Below are positions 45,360 through 52,585 of a stretch of DNA of 64,000 nt, piece by piece. The notes beneath the pieces were generated by a model. The model had not been told where the DNA came from. It saw only the letters and a list, made by a program, of their open reading frames with translations, and made no database searches. Each line of letters begins with the position of its first letter. Positions within the stretch are counted from its first letter, which is position 1. Both the position numbers and the translations under genes were made by a program. The DNA lies in NCBI GenBank assembly GCA_934593275.1, contig CAKTQE010000007.1:1-64000 (forward strand). The letters are read 5' to 3'. The stretch comes from an uncultured Oscillospiraceae bacterium (lineage in GTDB: Bacteria; Bacillota; Clostridia; Oscillospirales; Oscillospiraceae).

Positions 45360-47720
45360 TTACACCAGCCCAAAAATCAGCCCCAGGCACCGCACCAGGA
45401 ACGCCACCACCCAGGCAATGGCGCATTGGGTGAGGACGGTAAAGGCCGCCGCCTTGGTGCTGCCCATTTCCTGCCTGACGGTGGAAATGGCGGCCACACA
45501 GGGGGTATACAGCAGGGTGAACACCAGGAATACCACCGCCGTATAGGGGCTAAAGAGGGTGGTGATGCGGCTCACATCCCCGCCCAGAAGCAACGTCAGG
45601 GTGGAGACCATGCTCTCCTTGGCGGTAAAGCCGGTGATCAGGGCGGTGGAGGCCCGCCAATCCCCAAAGCCCAGAGGGGCAAAGATGGGGGCAATCAGGC
45701 TTCCCAGCAGAGCCAGGAGACTTTGTTCCGGTGTGGCGGCTACATTCAGACGGATGTCAAAGCTTTGCAGCACCCAGATGATCACCGAAGCGGCAAAGAT
45801 GATGGTAAAAGCCTTTTGCACAAAGCCCTTGGCCTTTTCCCAAATCAGCTGGCCCACGCTTTTGGCACTGGGCAGACGGTAGTTGGGCAGCTCCATGACA
45901 AAGGGTACCGGTTCGCCGGAGAAGCTGGTGTGCTTTAAGATGAGGGCATAGACAATGCCGCAGACGATGCCCAGCAGATACAGTCCAATCATGGCCAGGG
46001 GCTGCAAGGCCCGGGGGAAGAATGCGGAGACCAGCATGGTATAAATGGGGAGCTTGGCGGAGCAGCTCATAAAGGGGGTCAGGAGAATGGTCATTTTCCG
46101 GTCCCGCTCACTGGAGAGGGTCCGGGTGGCCATGACCGCCGGGACAGAGCAGCCGAAGCCGATGAGCATCGGGACGAAGCTTCTGCCGGAGAGACCCAGC
46201 TTCCGCAAAGGCCTATCCATGACGAAGGCCACCCGGGCCATGTAGCCCGTGTCTTCCAAAATGGACAGGAAGAAAAACAGGGTCACAATGGTGGGCAGGA
46301 AGCTTAAAACACTGCCCACACCGGCGCAAACGCCGTCTACCACCAAATCGTGAACCACAGGGTTGATTTGCCAGGCGGTAAGCCCTAAGTCGATCCAATG
46401 GGTGACCCAGCCCACCCCCAGTTCCATGAGATCTGACAAGGTACCGCCGATGACGCTGAAGGTCATCACGAACACCAGGGCCATAATGCCTAAAAAGCAG
46501 GGGATGGCGGTATATTTGCCGGTGAGATACCGGTCAATGGCCATGCTCCGCTTGTGTTCCTTGCTTTCGTGGGGGCGCACCACGGTTTTTTTGCACAGGG
46601 TTTCCAAGAACTGGAAGCGCATATTGGCCATGGCGGCCTCCCGGTCCAGGCCGGTCTCCTGCTCCATAATGGACACCAGCTGCCCGAACGCCTGCTGCTT
46701 GTCCGGGGTCAGGTGAATTTTTTCTTCCATCAGCCGGTCCTGCTCCACCAGCTTGGTGGTGGCGAACCGGACGGGAAGCCCAGCCCTGCGGATGTCCGTT
46801 TCCAGCAGCATGGCAGCGGCGTGGATGCAGCGGTGGACGGCACCCACCGGGTCCTTGGGGTCGTCGCTTTCCAGGCAGAAGTCCACCCGCTGGGGTTTCT
46901 GCTGGGTCTGGGCCACATAGAGGGCATGGTCAATGAGTTCGTCAATGCCCTCGTTCCGGGCGGCGGAGATGGGTACCACGGGAATGCCCAGAATGTCCTC
47001 CAATGCGTTGATGCGCACGGAGCCGCCGTTGGAGCGTACCTCGTCCATCATGTTGAGGGCCAGGACCATGGGGATTTCCAGCTCCATAAGCTGCATGGTC
47101 AGATACAGGTTCCGCTCAATGTTGGTGGCATCTACAATATTGATAATGCCGCTGGGCCGGTCATTCATCAGAAAATCCCGGGTGACGATCTCCTCATTGG
47201 AGTAAGGGGACAGGGAGTAAATGCCCGGCAGGTCCGTCACCGTGGCCTCCGGGTGGTTGCGGATCAGGCCGTCTTTCCGGTCCACCGTGACACCGGGGAA
47301 ATTGCCCACGTGCTGGTTGGCTCCCGTCAGCTGGTTGAACAGGGTGGTCTTGCCGCAGTTCTGGTTTCCCGCCAGGGCAAAGGTCAGGGGGCCTGCCTGC
47401 AAAGGTACTTCCCGGCCCAGACGGTTTTCACCCACACCGGGGTGGGGGATGGGCTGGATCCGGGGTTCCCGGCCATGGACGGGAATGGGGTCTAAATGGA
47501 CGTTTTCAATTTCAATTTGCCGGGCATCCTCCAACCGCAGTGTCAGCTCATACCCCCGGAGGGTGATCTGAATGGGGTCGCCCATGGGGGCCACCTTTTG
47601 CAGCTGAACCTCGGTCTGGGGTGTCAGGCCCATATCCAGAAGATGATGCCGCAGTGCGCCGTCACCGCCAACACTGCGGATAAAAGCCGACTGCCCCGGT
47701 TTTAATTCATCCATTGTCAT
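45360..47720 (-). CDS. feoB: Ferrous iron transporter, FeoA-FeoB fusion
   Basis: A 786-residue fusion. Residues 1-74 are a FeoA SH3-like domain (MTMDELKPGQSAFIRSVGGD to IEIENV), then a linker, then FeoB: G1 AGNQNCGKTTLFNQLTG near residue 116, G3 DLPG in VTDLPGIYSLSPYSNEE near 160, G4 NMMD near 221, and a membrane part from about residue 385 with the paired Gate motifs (FGCSVPAVMATRTL and YTPCVAAISTVRQEMG). G1 has Gln and Cys where GNPNVGK or GNPNSGK is usual. The start at 47720 has GAGGTG six bases upstream. It imports Fe2+ with GTP hydrolysis as regulator. The reading frame continues upstream, antisense to rpe, but this is not coding. Confidence 0.93.
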   Translation of the reverse strand: MTMDELKPGQSAFIRSVGGDGALRHHLLDMGLTPQTEVQLQKVAPMGDPIQITLRGYELTLRLEDARQIEIENVHLDPIPVHGREPRIQPIPHPGVGENRLGREVPLQAGPLTFALAGNQNCGKTTLFNQLTGANQHVGNFPGVTVDRKDGLIRNHPEATVTDLPGIYSLSPYSNEEIVTRDFLMNDRPSGIINIVDATNIERNLYLTMQLMELEIPMVLALNMMDEVRSNGGSVRINALEDILGIPVVPISAARNEGIDELIDHALYVAQTQQKPQRVDFCLESDDPKDPVGAVHRCIHAAAMLLETDIRRAGLPVRFATTKLVEQDRLMEEKIHLTPDKQQAFGQLVSIMEQETGLDREAAMANMRFQFLETLCKKTVVRPHESKEHKRSMAIDRYLTGKYTAIPCFLGIMALVFVMTFSVIGGTLSDLMELGVGWVTHWIDLGLTAWQINPVVHDLVVDGVCAGVGSVLSFLPTIVTLFFFLSILEDTGYMARVAFVMDRPLRKLGLSGRSFVPMLIGFGCSVPAVMATRTLSSERDRKMTILLTPFMSCSAKLPIYTMLVSAFFPRALQPLAMIGLYLLGIVCGIVYALILKHTSFSGEPVPFVMELPNYRLPSAKSVGQLIWEKAKGFVQKAFTIIFAASVIIWVLQSFDIRLNVAATPEQSLLALLGSLIAPIFAPLGFGDWRASTALITGFTAKESMVSTLTLLLGGDVSRITTLFSPYTAVVFLVFTLLYTPCVAAISTVRQEMGSTKAAAFTVLTQCAIAWVVAFLVRCLGLIFGLV

Positions 47721-47757
47721 AGTCTTCACCTCAAGTGATAATTTCTCATTTGCTTGC

Positions 47758-47786
47758 ATTATAGCACCGTGATTTCTGCTGTGCAA
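47758..47786 (-). promoter_or_regulatory. Promoter of feoAB
   Basis: Minus-strand TTGCAC, 17 bases, TATAAT. A partial palindrome GAGAAATTATCA lies between it and the start codon and could be a metal-regulator site, but it matches no consensus well. Confidence 0.7.
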
Positions 47787-47797
47787 CATAAATTTCC

Positions 47798-47826
47798 TTG
47801 CATCCCCCCGGGGGCTATGGTATACT
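47798..47826 (+). promoter_or_regulatory. Promoter of rpe
   Basis: TTGCAT, 17 bases, TATACT, 41 bases before the start codon and back-to-back with the feoAB promoter. Confidence 0.75.
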
Positions 47827-47867
47827 TTTGGAAGAAGCAATTTGACGAAATTTTGGAGGCTTGTAAT

Positions 47868-48521
47868 ATGGCAACTGTTGCTCCATCCATCCTTTCCGGG
47901 GATTTTGCCTACCTGGGAGAGGATTTGAAAACCATCAAAAACGCCGGCTGCCGCTGGGTCCATGTGGACGTGATGGACGGCAATTTTGTACCCAATATCA
48001 CCATCGGCATCCCCACCGTGGCGGCACTGCGCAAATATACGGACCTGGTGCTGGATGTCCACCTGATGATCGACCGGCCGGTGCGATATGTAGAAGCATT
48101 CTGCAAGGCCGGGGCCGACTTTGTGACCATCCACGTGGAGGCGGACAATGAGGAGCAGAACCTTTTGGCCCTGGATAAAATTCACGCCATGGGTGCCAAG
48201 GCCGCCGTATCCGTAAAACCCAACACCCCCGCCCAGGCGGTGCTGCCCTACATTGACCGGGTAGACATGATTCTGGTCATGACCGTGGAGCCGGGCTTCG
48301 GCGGCCAGAGCTTTAAGGAAAACCAGATGGAAAAGCTCTCGGCCCTCCGACAGCTCTGCCAGGAAAAGAATCCCCAGTGCCTGCTGGAAGTCGACGGCGG
48401 CGTCAACCGGGAAACCGCCCGCCTGTGCAAAGCAAACGGTGCCCAGGTTTTGGTTGCCGGTTCCGCATTCTTCAAGGCCGAGGACAAAAAGGCGTTTGTG
48501 GAGGAAGTGGAACGGGAATAA
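47868..48521 (+). CDS. rpe: Ribulose-phosphate 3-epimerase
   Basis: A 217-residue TIM-barrel epimerase of the pentose phosphate pathway. Family motifs are VAPSILSGDFAYLGED near residue 4, WVHVDVMDGNFVPNITIG near residue 29 (metal and catalytic Asp), LDVHLMI, TVEPGFGGQSF near 138 and EVDGGVNRETA near 172 with the second catalytic Asp. The start at 47868 has GGAGG eight bases ahead; earlier in-frame ATGs lie inside the promoter region. It stands alone. Confidence 0.95.
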   Translation: MATVAPSILSGDFAYLGEDLKTIKNAGCRWVHVDVMDGNFVPNITIGIPTVAALRKYTDLVLDVHLMIDRPVRYVEAFCKAGADFVTIHVEADNEEQNLLALDKIHAMGAKAAVSVKPNTPAQAVLPYIDRVDMILVMTVEPGFGGQSFKENQMEKLSALRQLCQEKNPQCLLEVDGGVNRETARLCKANGAQVLVAGSAFFKAEDKKAFVEEVERE

Positions 48522-48552
48522 ATTGACAATTGACAATGGACAATTGACAATT
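48522..48552. repeat. CAATTGTC tandem array
   Basis: Directly after the rpe stop, AATTGACAATTGACAATGG and so on, with a 10-bp period. Same family as at 391 and 44801, opposite orientation. Confidence 0.75.
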
Positions 48553-48631
48553 CTTCCGTTTTATGGGAAAGCTTTTGGCTTTTTACTCCCAAAAAGTTAA
48601 AATAAGACTGCCTTGCCGGGAGGCAAGGCAG

Positions 48632-48660
48632 TTGACAAAACACACAAAAAGAGCTATAGT
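48632..48660 (+). promoter_or_regulatory. Antitoxin RNA promoter, TA copy B
   Basis: TTGACA, 17 bases, TATAGT. A CTGCCTTGCC/GGCAAGGCAG hairpin lies directly upstream and may insulate it from rpe transcription. Confidence 0.88.
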
Positions 48661-48666
48661 ATAGAT

Positions 48667-48754
48667 ACAAAGGGTGCCACCAGCAGGTCGGCTCCCTCAG
48701 CTGGTCATGAGAAGTAACCGAACTGTAGGAGGTAGCGGTTACTTCTCATTTTTA
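48667..48754 (+). ncRNA. Antitoxin-type small RNA, copy B
   Basis: About 88 nt. It carries the conserved GGGTGCCACCAGCAGG and GTCGGCTCCC segments and ends in a 14-bp stem (48707-48720 with 48736-48749) followed by TTTTT. The 3' arm is antisense to the toxin end. The loop differs from copy A (AACTGTAGGAGGTAG), which would set specificity if loops mediate contact. Confidence 0.75.
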
Positions 48755-48834
48755 TGATCTATAATCCCTATAATCAGGGTGATCAAAGCCACAAGGAACG
48801 AGCAGAATTCAATAAGGTTCGGCCATGTAACCAT
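48739..48834 (-). CDS. Small hydrophobic holin-like toxin, TA copy B
   Basis: A 31-residue peptide: MVTWPNLIEFCSFLVALITL, then IIGIIDHKNEK. It is almost identical to copy A (differences at the first residue, at residue 5 and in the tail). ATG start, GGGGGTG ribosome site six bases ahead. One membrane helix, charged tail. The gene is shorter than common annotation cut-offs and easily missed. Confidence 0.75.
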   Translation of the reverse strand: MVTWPNLIEFCSFLVALITLIIGIIDHKNEK

Positions 48835-48964
48835 GTGCAGCACCCCCTCTCTTTAACGAACGGGGGCAAATAGAAGTGTACCCCCCGAAGAACTCTGGGG
48901 GAACCGCCTGCCGGGGTGCTGGCAGCACCGCAGACAGAATACCACAGAAACAGACAAAATGCAA
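48835..48964 (-). promoter_or_regulatory. Toxin promoter and SD-sequestering leader, TA copy B
   Basis: The promoter is TTGCAT, 17 bases, TATTCT (48964-48936). The leader has the same order as copy A: G-run, then CCCCC before GTTCG, then the GGGGGTG ribosome site, so C5 can pair with either G-run. Confidence 0.65.
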
Positions 48965-49001
48965 GCAAAGCGGCAATTTTCGTATGCGGGAGGCAAGGCA
49001 G

Positions 49002-49030
49002 TTGACAAAAGGGCGAAAACGGGGTATAGT
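49002..49030 (+). promoter_or_regulatory. Antitoxin RNA promoter, TA copy C
   Basis: TTGACA, 17 bases, TATAGT; identical hexamers and spacing to the other copies. Confidence 0.88.
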
Positions 49031-49036
49031 ATAGAT

Positions 49037-49124
49037 ACAAAGGGTGCCACCAGCAGGTCGGCTCCCCCAGTGATTACGAGAAGTAACCGAGCTGTGGAAA
49101 GTTAGCGGTTACTTCTCGTTGTTG
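49037..49124 (+). ncRNA. Antitoxin-type small RNA, copy C
   Basis: About 88 nt with the conserved GGGTGCCACCAGCAGG start and a 14-bp terminator stem (49076-49089 with 49106-49119). The T run is interrupted (GTTGTTGTTT), because the overlapping toxin encodes NNNEK here, so termination may be weaker than in copies A, B and D. Confidence 0.72.
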
Positions 49125-49198
49125 TTTACCTGGAGAACCAGGGCAATGACAGTAGCAATGACCATGCAGAATTGAAATAATTCTTCCCATGTAACCAT
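49109..49198 (-). CDS. Small hydrophobic holin-like toxin, TA copy C
   Basis: A 29-residue peptide: MVTWEELFQFCMVIATVIAL, then VLQVNNNEK. It shares the MVTW start, the FC pair and length with copies A and B, but the helix and tail differ. It is closest to copy E at 56838, so A/B and C/E are two subtypes. GGGGGTG lies six bases before the ATG. Confidence 0.75.
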   Translation of the reverse strand: MVTWEELFQFCMVIATVIALVLQVNNNEK

Positions 49199-49328
49199 AC
49201 CGTCACCCCCTTTCCTTACGATTGGGGGCAAAAGAAGTTGATTACCCCCGAATAAAATCCAGGGGAACCGCCTGCCGGGGTGCTGGTAGCACCACAGACA
49301 GAATACCACAGAAACAGACAAAATGCAA
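49199..49328 (-). promoter_or_regulatory. Toxin promoter and SD-sequestering leader, TA copy C
   Basis: The promoter is TTGCAT, 17 bases, TATTCT (49328-49300). The leader contains GGGGGTAATC, TTGCCCCC and GGGGGTG in that order, the same triple-run switch as in the other copies. Confidence 0.65.
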
Positions 49329-49365
49329 GCAAATCAGCAATTGTCGTGTGTGGGAGACAAGGCAG

Positions 49366-49394
49366 TTGACAAAAGGGCGAAAACGGGGTATAGT
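49366..49394 (+). promoter_or_regulatory. Antitoxin RNA promoter, TA copy D
   Basis: TTGACA, 17 bases, TATAGT, same as the complete copies. Confidence 0.88.
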
Positions 49395-49400
49395 ATAGAT

Positions 49401-49487
49401 ACAAAGGGTGCCACCAGCAGGTCGGCTCCCCCAGGTGATTACGAGAAGTAACCGAACTGTAGGAAGTGGCGGTTACTTCTCTTTTTT
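49401..49487 (+). ncRNA. Orphan antitoxin-type small RNA, copy D
   Basis: About 87 nt, fully conserved promoter, 5' segment and 12-bp terminator stem (49443-49454 with 49470-49481, then TTTTTT). The partner toxin is cut off after its last codons (see next entry). The RNA should still be made and could act in trans on the toxins of copies A and B, whose 3' ends it matches closely. Confidence 0.72.
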
Positions 49488-49511
49488 ATGATCAATGATT
49501 CCAATAGCAAG
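49473..49511 (-). pseudogene. Truncated holin-like toxin remnant, TA copy D
   Basis: Only the C-terminal end remains: the minus strand reads LAIGIIDHKKEK and a stop, which matches the tails of copies A and B. Upstream of it the sequence changes abruptly to a GCGCAAGCGC run and the terminator of the next gene; no start codon, ribosome site or promoter is left. Confidence 0.7.
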
Positions 49512-49520
49512 CGCGCAAGC

Positions 49521-49558
49521 GCAAAAACGCCCCCGGTTTTGTAGTGAAACCGGGGGCG
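49521..49558 (-). terminator. Terminator of the BlaR-type gene
   Basis: A 12-bp stem CGCCCCCGGTTT/AAACCGGGGGCG followed by TTTTT on the minus strand. It marks the break in toxin copy D. Confidence 0.9.
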
Positions 49559-49595
49559 ATTTACGTCTGGTAAGGGCTGCGGTCAGGGCAGAAGA

Positions 49596-51593
49596 TCAAC
49601 TGCCAACGTTTCCGTATTCTTCCCGGATTCGTTCCCCCACAAGCTCTTCGTCCAGGGAAACAATGGATTCCACGATGTCCAGCTGATGCTCCCCAAACAG
49701 ATCGTTTTGCAAGTGGATGTTTACAAAGCTTCCCTGGGGATCAAACCGAAAATTCAGGAAGTAAAAGGATGGATATTCCGGAGAATCTATGTAGGGCTTG
49801 TCAATGCGGAGCATGACTACCGTACCGGTTTCATCGGTGAGGGTGTCGACATAGGTCACGGCATCATCCCATTGGAAAGAGGCCAGCCAGGGCATTTCCA
49901 TGTCCGCATTCCAGCTGCCGTCCTGTTCCCAAGTACCGCCCCGACTGGTGTATACGGTGCCGTTTACAATCATGCGGCCTGTTTTCAGGGGAAGCTGCTG
50001 TTCCTGGGCAATGGCGGCGGATTCCGGGGCGATTTCTGTAAGCACCAGCCGGTTTTCCCTGTCCTGATAGTAATTCGTCACCGACCAGGGCTGCTGGGTG
50101 TCTCCTGTAGCGGACCGCTGAATGAGCAAGTGGCAGCTGCCAGACTGGATGGCATTGAGGACCGCCTGGCACTGTTCCAGAGCGGCTTTCTGGGCAGCGA
50201 TTTCCTGGGCAGAGGGTTCTGTTACCACGGGAATCCCATCTATGGACACGGTTTCCAGGAAATCTTCGGTACGTATGCTGGAAATCTGATTCAAGTCGAA
50301 CCACACGTCATAAATCTGGTCGCCGGTGATAAAGAACGTGTGCAGCTCCCGCAGGGCATCCGGGTTGCCGTCCCAGAAAATTTCGGTCTCTGTGTCCCCG
50401 TAGGGGGAGCTGCCGGACATATAGGAGATGGGGCAGCCCAGTTCCGCTTCTTTCAGCTCCACCAGATCAGAGGCTACAAACGCCGGATAATCCCGCCGAT
50501 CAATGCCGCCTACGGTCTGTTCTTCTTGGGTAAGTACCAGACCGTTCTCCCGGTTTTCCGCCCCAAAGCCCTGGGGCAGCACCATGGTCAGTACGCCGTA
50601 TTGCAGGGTATCCCCCTCTGCCGCAATGCCCGTGTCCGCACTGGGATCGACTGCATTCCCCTTTTCTTTGGGGTTCACGGCACAGGCCACCAAGACAGCA
50701 CCACACACCAGAAAACAAAGCAGGCTGACCCAGACCTTGGGCTTTTTCCATTTTGCCATATTCAAAACCCGTCCTTTCGTATCACCCTGACCAAAGGCCA
50801 GGGGCGTAACGGCAATGCTCTTCTTGCTGGTGGCCAGCCGCAGCAGGGAGGCAGAATAATCCCCCCGGATTTGGGGCCCCAGCTGCCGGATCACCGCTTC
50901 ATCACAACTCATTTCCATATCTTTCCCCGCCAGCACGAACGCCACCCACACCAGAGGGTCAAACCAGTGGATACACAGGGCGCAGTAGGCCAGAAGCTTC
51001 CAGATGTGGTCAAAGCGGCGGATATGGTGCCGCTCATGGGCCAGAATATAAGGCAGCTCCTGGGCGGGGAGATTGGAGGGCAAATAGATTTTGGGCCGGA
51101 ATACCCCCAGAACAAAGGGGGTGCCGATATGGTCGGCCCAATAGATGCCCCGTTCCAAGGGTACCGCATCCACCAGCTTTTTCCGGAGCCAGAGATACTG
51201 CCCCAGGCCGGAAAGCCCCAAAACAGCCACCCCGGAAAGCCAGAGCGCGGGGACAAAGGATGCCCGGTCAACGGGCTTGTGTTCCTGGGAGGGCCGGACT
51301 GGGATGTCCCGGTCTGAGGGGGCTTCGGAAAAAGCGGGGACATCCCCGGGAAGAAAGGAAACCACTGTTGTCCCCGGCGTGGCCACCCGGATCTCCGGCT
51401 TTAACACCTTCAAAAACGAGACGGGCGCACTGAGAGACAGGGGACACAGAAGCCGGAACAGCACCACAGACCAGAGGGCGTAGGAAAAAATCTTTGGAAA
51501 CCGCTTCAGAAGCAACCGTACAAGCAGCACCGGCAGAATCACCAGACTGCCTGTCAGACTCATGTTCAGCACCGCCGAAAACAGCTTATCCAC
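49596..51593 (-). CDS. M56-family (BlaR1/MecR1-type) membrane metallopeptidase sensor
   Basis: A 665-residue protein. Residues 1-240 hold four predicted helices and the M56 zinc site HERHH near residue 187 in LPYILAHERHHIRRFDHIWK. A further helix lies near residue 290 (VWVSLLCFLVCGAVLVACAV), followed by an external domain of about 350 residues. I do not see the STYK-type penicillin-binding serine of BlaR1 there, so the signal may not be a beta-lactam. On sensing, M56 proteins trigger cleavage of the BlaI-type repressor. It overlaps that gene's end by eight bases. Confidence 0.87.
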   Translation of the reverse strand: MDKLFSAVLNMSLTGSLVILPVLLVRLLLKRFPKIFSYALWSVVLFRLLCPLSLSAPVSFLKVLKPEIRVATPGTTVVSFLPGDVPAFSEAPSDRDIPVRPSQEHKPVDRASFVPALWLSGVAVLGLSGLGQYLWLRKKLVDAVPLERGIYWADHIGTPFVLGVFRPKIYLPSNLPAQELPYILAHERHHIRRFDHIWKLLAYCALCIHWFDPLVWVAFVLAGKDMEMSCDEAVIRQLGPQIRGDYSASLLRLATSKKSIAVTPLAFGQGDTKGRVLNMAKWKKPKVWVSLLCFLVCGAVLVACAVNPKEKGNAVDPSADTGIAAEGDTLQYGVLTMVLPQGFGAENRENGLVLTQEEQTVGGIDRRDYPAFVASDLVELKEAELGCPISYMSGSSPYGDTETEIFWDGNPDALRELHTFFITGDQIYDVWFDLNQISSIRTEDFLETVSIDGIPVVTEPSAQEIAAQKAALEQCQAVLNAIQSGSCHLLIQRSATGDTQQPWSVTNYYQDRENRLVLTEIAPESAAIAQEQQLPLKTGRMIVNGTVYTSRGGTWEQDGSWNADMEMPWLASFQWDDAVTYVDTLTDETGTVVMLRIDKPYIDSPEYPSFYFLNFRFDPQGSFVNIHLQNDLFGEHQLDIVESIVSLDEELVGERIREEYGNVGS

Positions 51594-51957
51594 GGAAGTC
51601 CCTCCTCATATCGTCAATGATTTGTTGCAGCTGGTCAATTTCCCTGTCGGATAGCTGCTTCCGGCTGCCAAAGGCGGCCAGAAAGGCGGGCAGGGAGCCG
51701 TGGAAGGTTTCTTCCACAAACTGCTCACTCTGTCGGGCATAGAATTCCTCCCGGCTCACCAGGGCGGTGACCTGACTGCCGTCATTCCGGAACAGCCCCC
51801 GGTCACACAGCCGTTTCAAAACCGTATAGGTGGTGGTGCGTTTCCAGTGTAGCCGCTCCTCCGCCAACTCCGTCAAACGCCGGGAGGTCACCGGCGCATT
51901 GTCCCAGATCATGTCCGCAAAAATACCTTCGATTCTCCCAAGTTTGTATTCTGCCAT
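51586..51957 (-). CDS. BlaI/MecI-family transcriptional repressor
   Basis: A 123-residue repressor. The winged helix occupies residues 1-80 (VTSRRLTELAEERLHWKRTT, TYTVLKRLCDRGLF) and the C-terminal 40 residues form the dimerisation helices. It binds as a dimer to a palindromic operator and is inactivated by proteolysis through the M56 partner. AGGAGG precedes the start. A perfect palindrome overlaps its own promoter, so the pair is autoregulated. Confidence 0.92.
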   Translation of the reverse strand: MAEYKLGRIEGIFADMIWDNAPVTSRRLTELAEERLHWKRTTTYTVLKRLCDRGLFRNDGSQVTALVSREEFYARQSEQFVEETFHGSLPAFLAAFGSRKQLSDREIDQLQQIIDDMRRDFRG

Positions 51958-51984
51958 AGGGCTTCCTCCTTTACTCTACTGTTC

Positions 51985-52025
51985 GTAGACAACTACACTC
52001 TACTACATGTAGACTAAAAAGTCAA
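51985..52025 (-). promoter_or_regulatory. BlaI-type operator and promoter
   Basis: Minus-strand TTGACT (52025-52020), 17 bases, TAGAGT (52002-51997). The spacer contains CTACATGTAG (52003-52012), a perfect 10-bp palindrome resembling BlaI/MecI half sites (TACA/TGTA). A second imperfect site GTAG-ACAA-CTAC lies at 51985-51996, just past the -10 box. Confidence 0.78.
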
Positions 52026-52055
52026 GGCGGTTCAGGAGAATTTATAAAGTCTTAA

Positions 52056-52216
52056 GGAAGCTCTGATTAAATCGGCAAGAGCTGACGGCGAAAGATTTTG
52101 GTTCCAGGCAAGGTTTGGAAAATGAGGGAATACTTTGTGTATTTCCCATTTTTCAAACCGCAGTCTGGAGGCAAAAGATTCGCCGCTCAGCCGCAGACGA
52201 TTTATTCAGAGTTTCC
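52056..52216 (-). mobile_element. 161-bp MITE, full copy 3
   Basis: Reverse orientation relative to the other two. It starts GGAAGCTCTGATTAAATCG and ends CGATTTATTCAGAGTTTCC. TTAA lies on both sides, which may be a 4-bp target duplication or an extension of the terminal palindrome; the other copies do not show it. It sits between the BlaI-type and MATE promoters. Confidence 0.85.
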
Positions 52217-52298
52217 TTAATGAATGGGGAAACGTTTTCCCTTTGCGCCCTGGGTCGTATCAGAAACAACGTAAAATTCCCGTTTTTACAAAAAATAA

Positions 52299-52327
52299 TT
52301 GACAATTTCCGGAATAAATGATATAAA
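52299..52327 (+). promoter_or_regulatory. Promoter of the MATE leader
   Basis: TTGACA, 17 bases, TATAAA, 259 bases before the MATE start codon; the distance implies a long untranslated leader. Confidence 0.8.
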
Positions 52328-52333
52328 TACTGC

Positions 52334-52556
52334 GAAATCAGAAAGAAACCGCTGCCCGAGCGGTGCGGCTCACCGGATGGGGGCTGTGGTTCTGTCTGCA
52401 AAGATGAATATCTGTTTGCTCATCGGAGGGCTATTTCAACGTAATTGAAAGGCCGGATAAGATGTCGCTGTTTGCGTTTCCCGGAGGCTGTGGGTGCCGT
52501 AGCACCACAGCAGAGGAGGGGGCGTGTTGGGCAGCGGTTCTTGTCCGGCCCTTTTT
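52334..52556 (+). promoter_or_regulatory. Structured leader RNA with terminator before the MATE gene (candidate riboswitch/attenuator)
   Basis: The leader of about 220 nt has a terminator whose closing stem pairs GGCCGGATAAGA (52451-52462) with TCTTGTCCGGCC (52539-52550) and is followed by CTTTTT. Inside is the hairpin GCTGTGG-GTGC/GCAC-CACAGC. The 5' segment AACCGCTGCCC (52347-52357) is perfectly complementary to GGGCAGCGGTT (52529-52539), which overlaps the terminator's 3' half, so the two folds cannot coexist. Smaller hairpins lie at 52349-52364, 52398-52420 and 52433-52450. A 23-codon frame starts at about 52377 but lacks a ribosome site. I do not recognise a TPP, FMN, cobalamin, SAM, guanidine or Mn riboswitch core. 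Confidence 0.65.
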
Positions 52557-52585
52557 GTAATATGGATTCAGGAAAAGGAGTATTT

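Noticed and set aside
47721-48536. N-terminal extension of FeoAB opposite rpe
   Set aside because: The frame is open through the rpe gene on the other strand, but FeoA begins at 47720 with a ribosome site, and the divergent promoters lie in between.
48632-49500. CRISPR array or simple tandem repeat
   Set aside because: The repeated unit is about 360 bp, contains promoters, a gene and a terminator in fixed order, and has no short repeat-spacer pattern.
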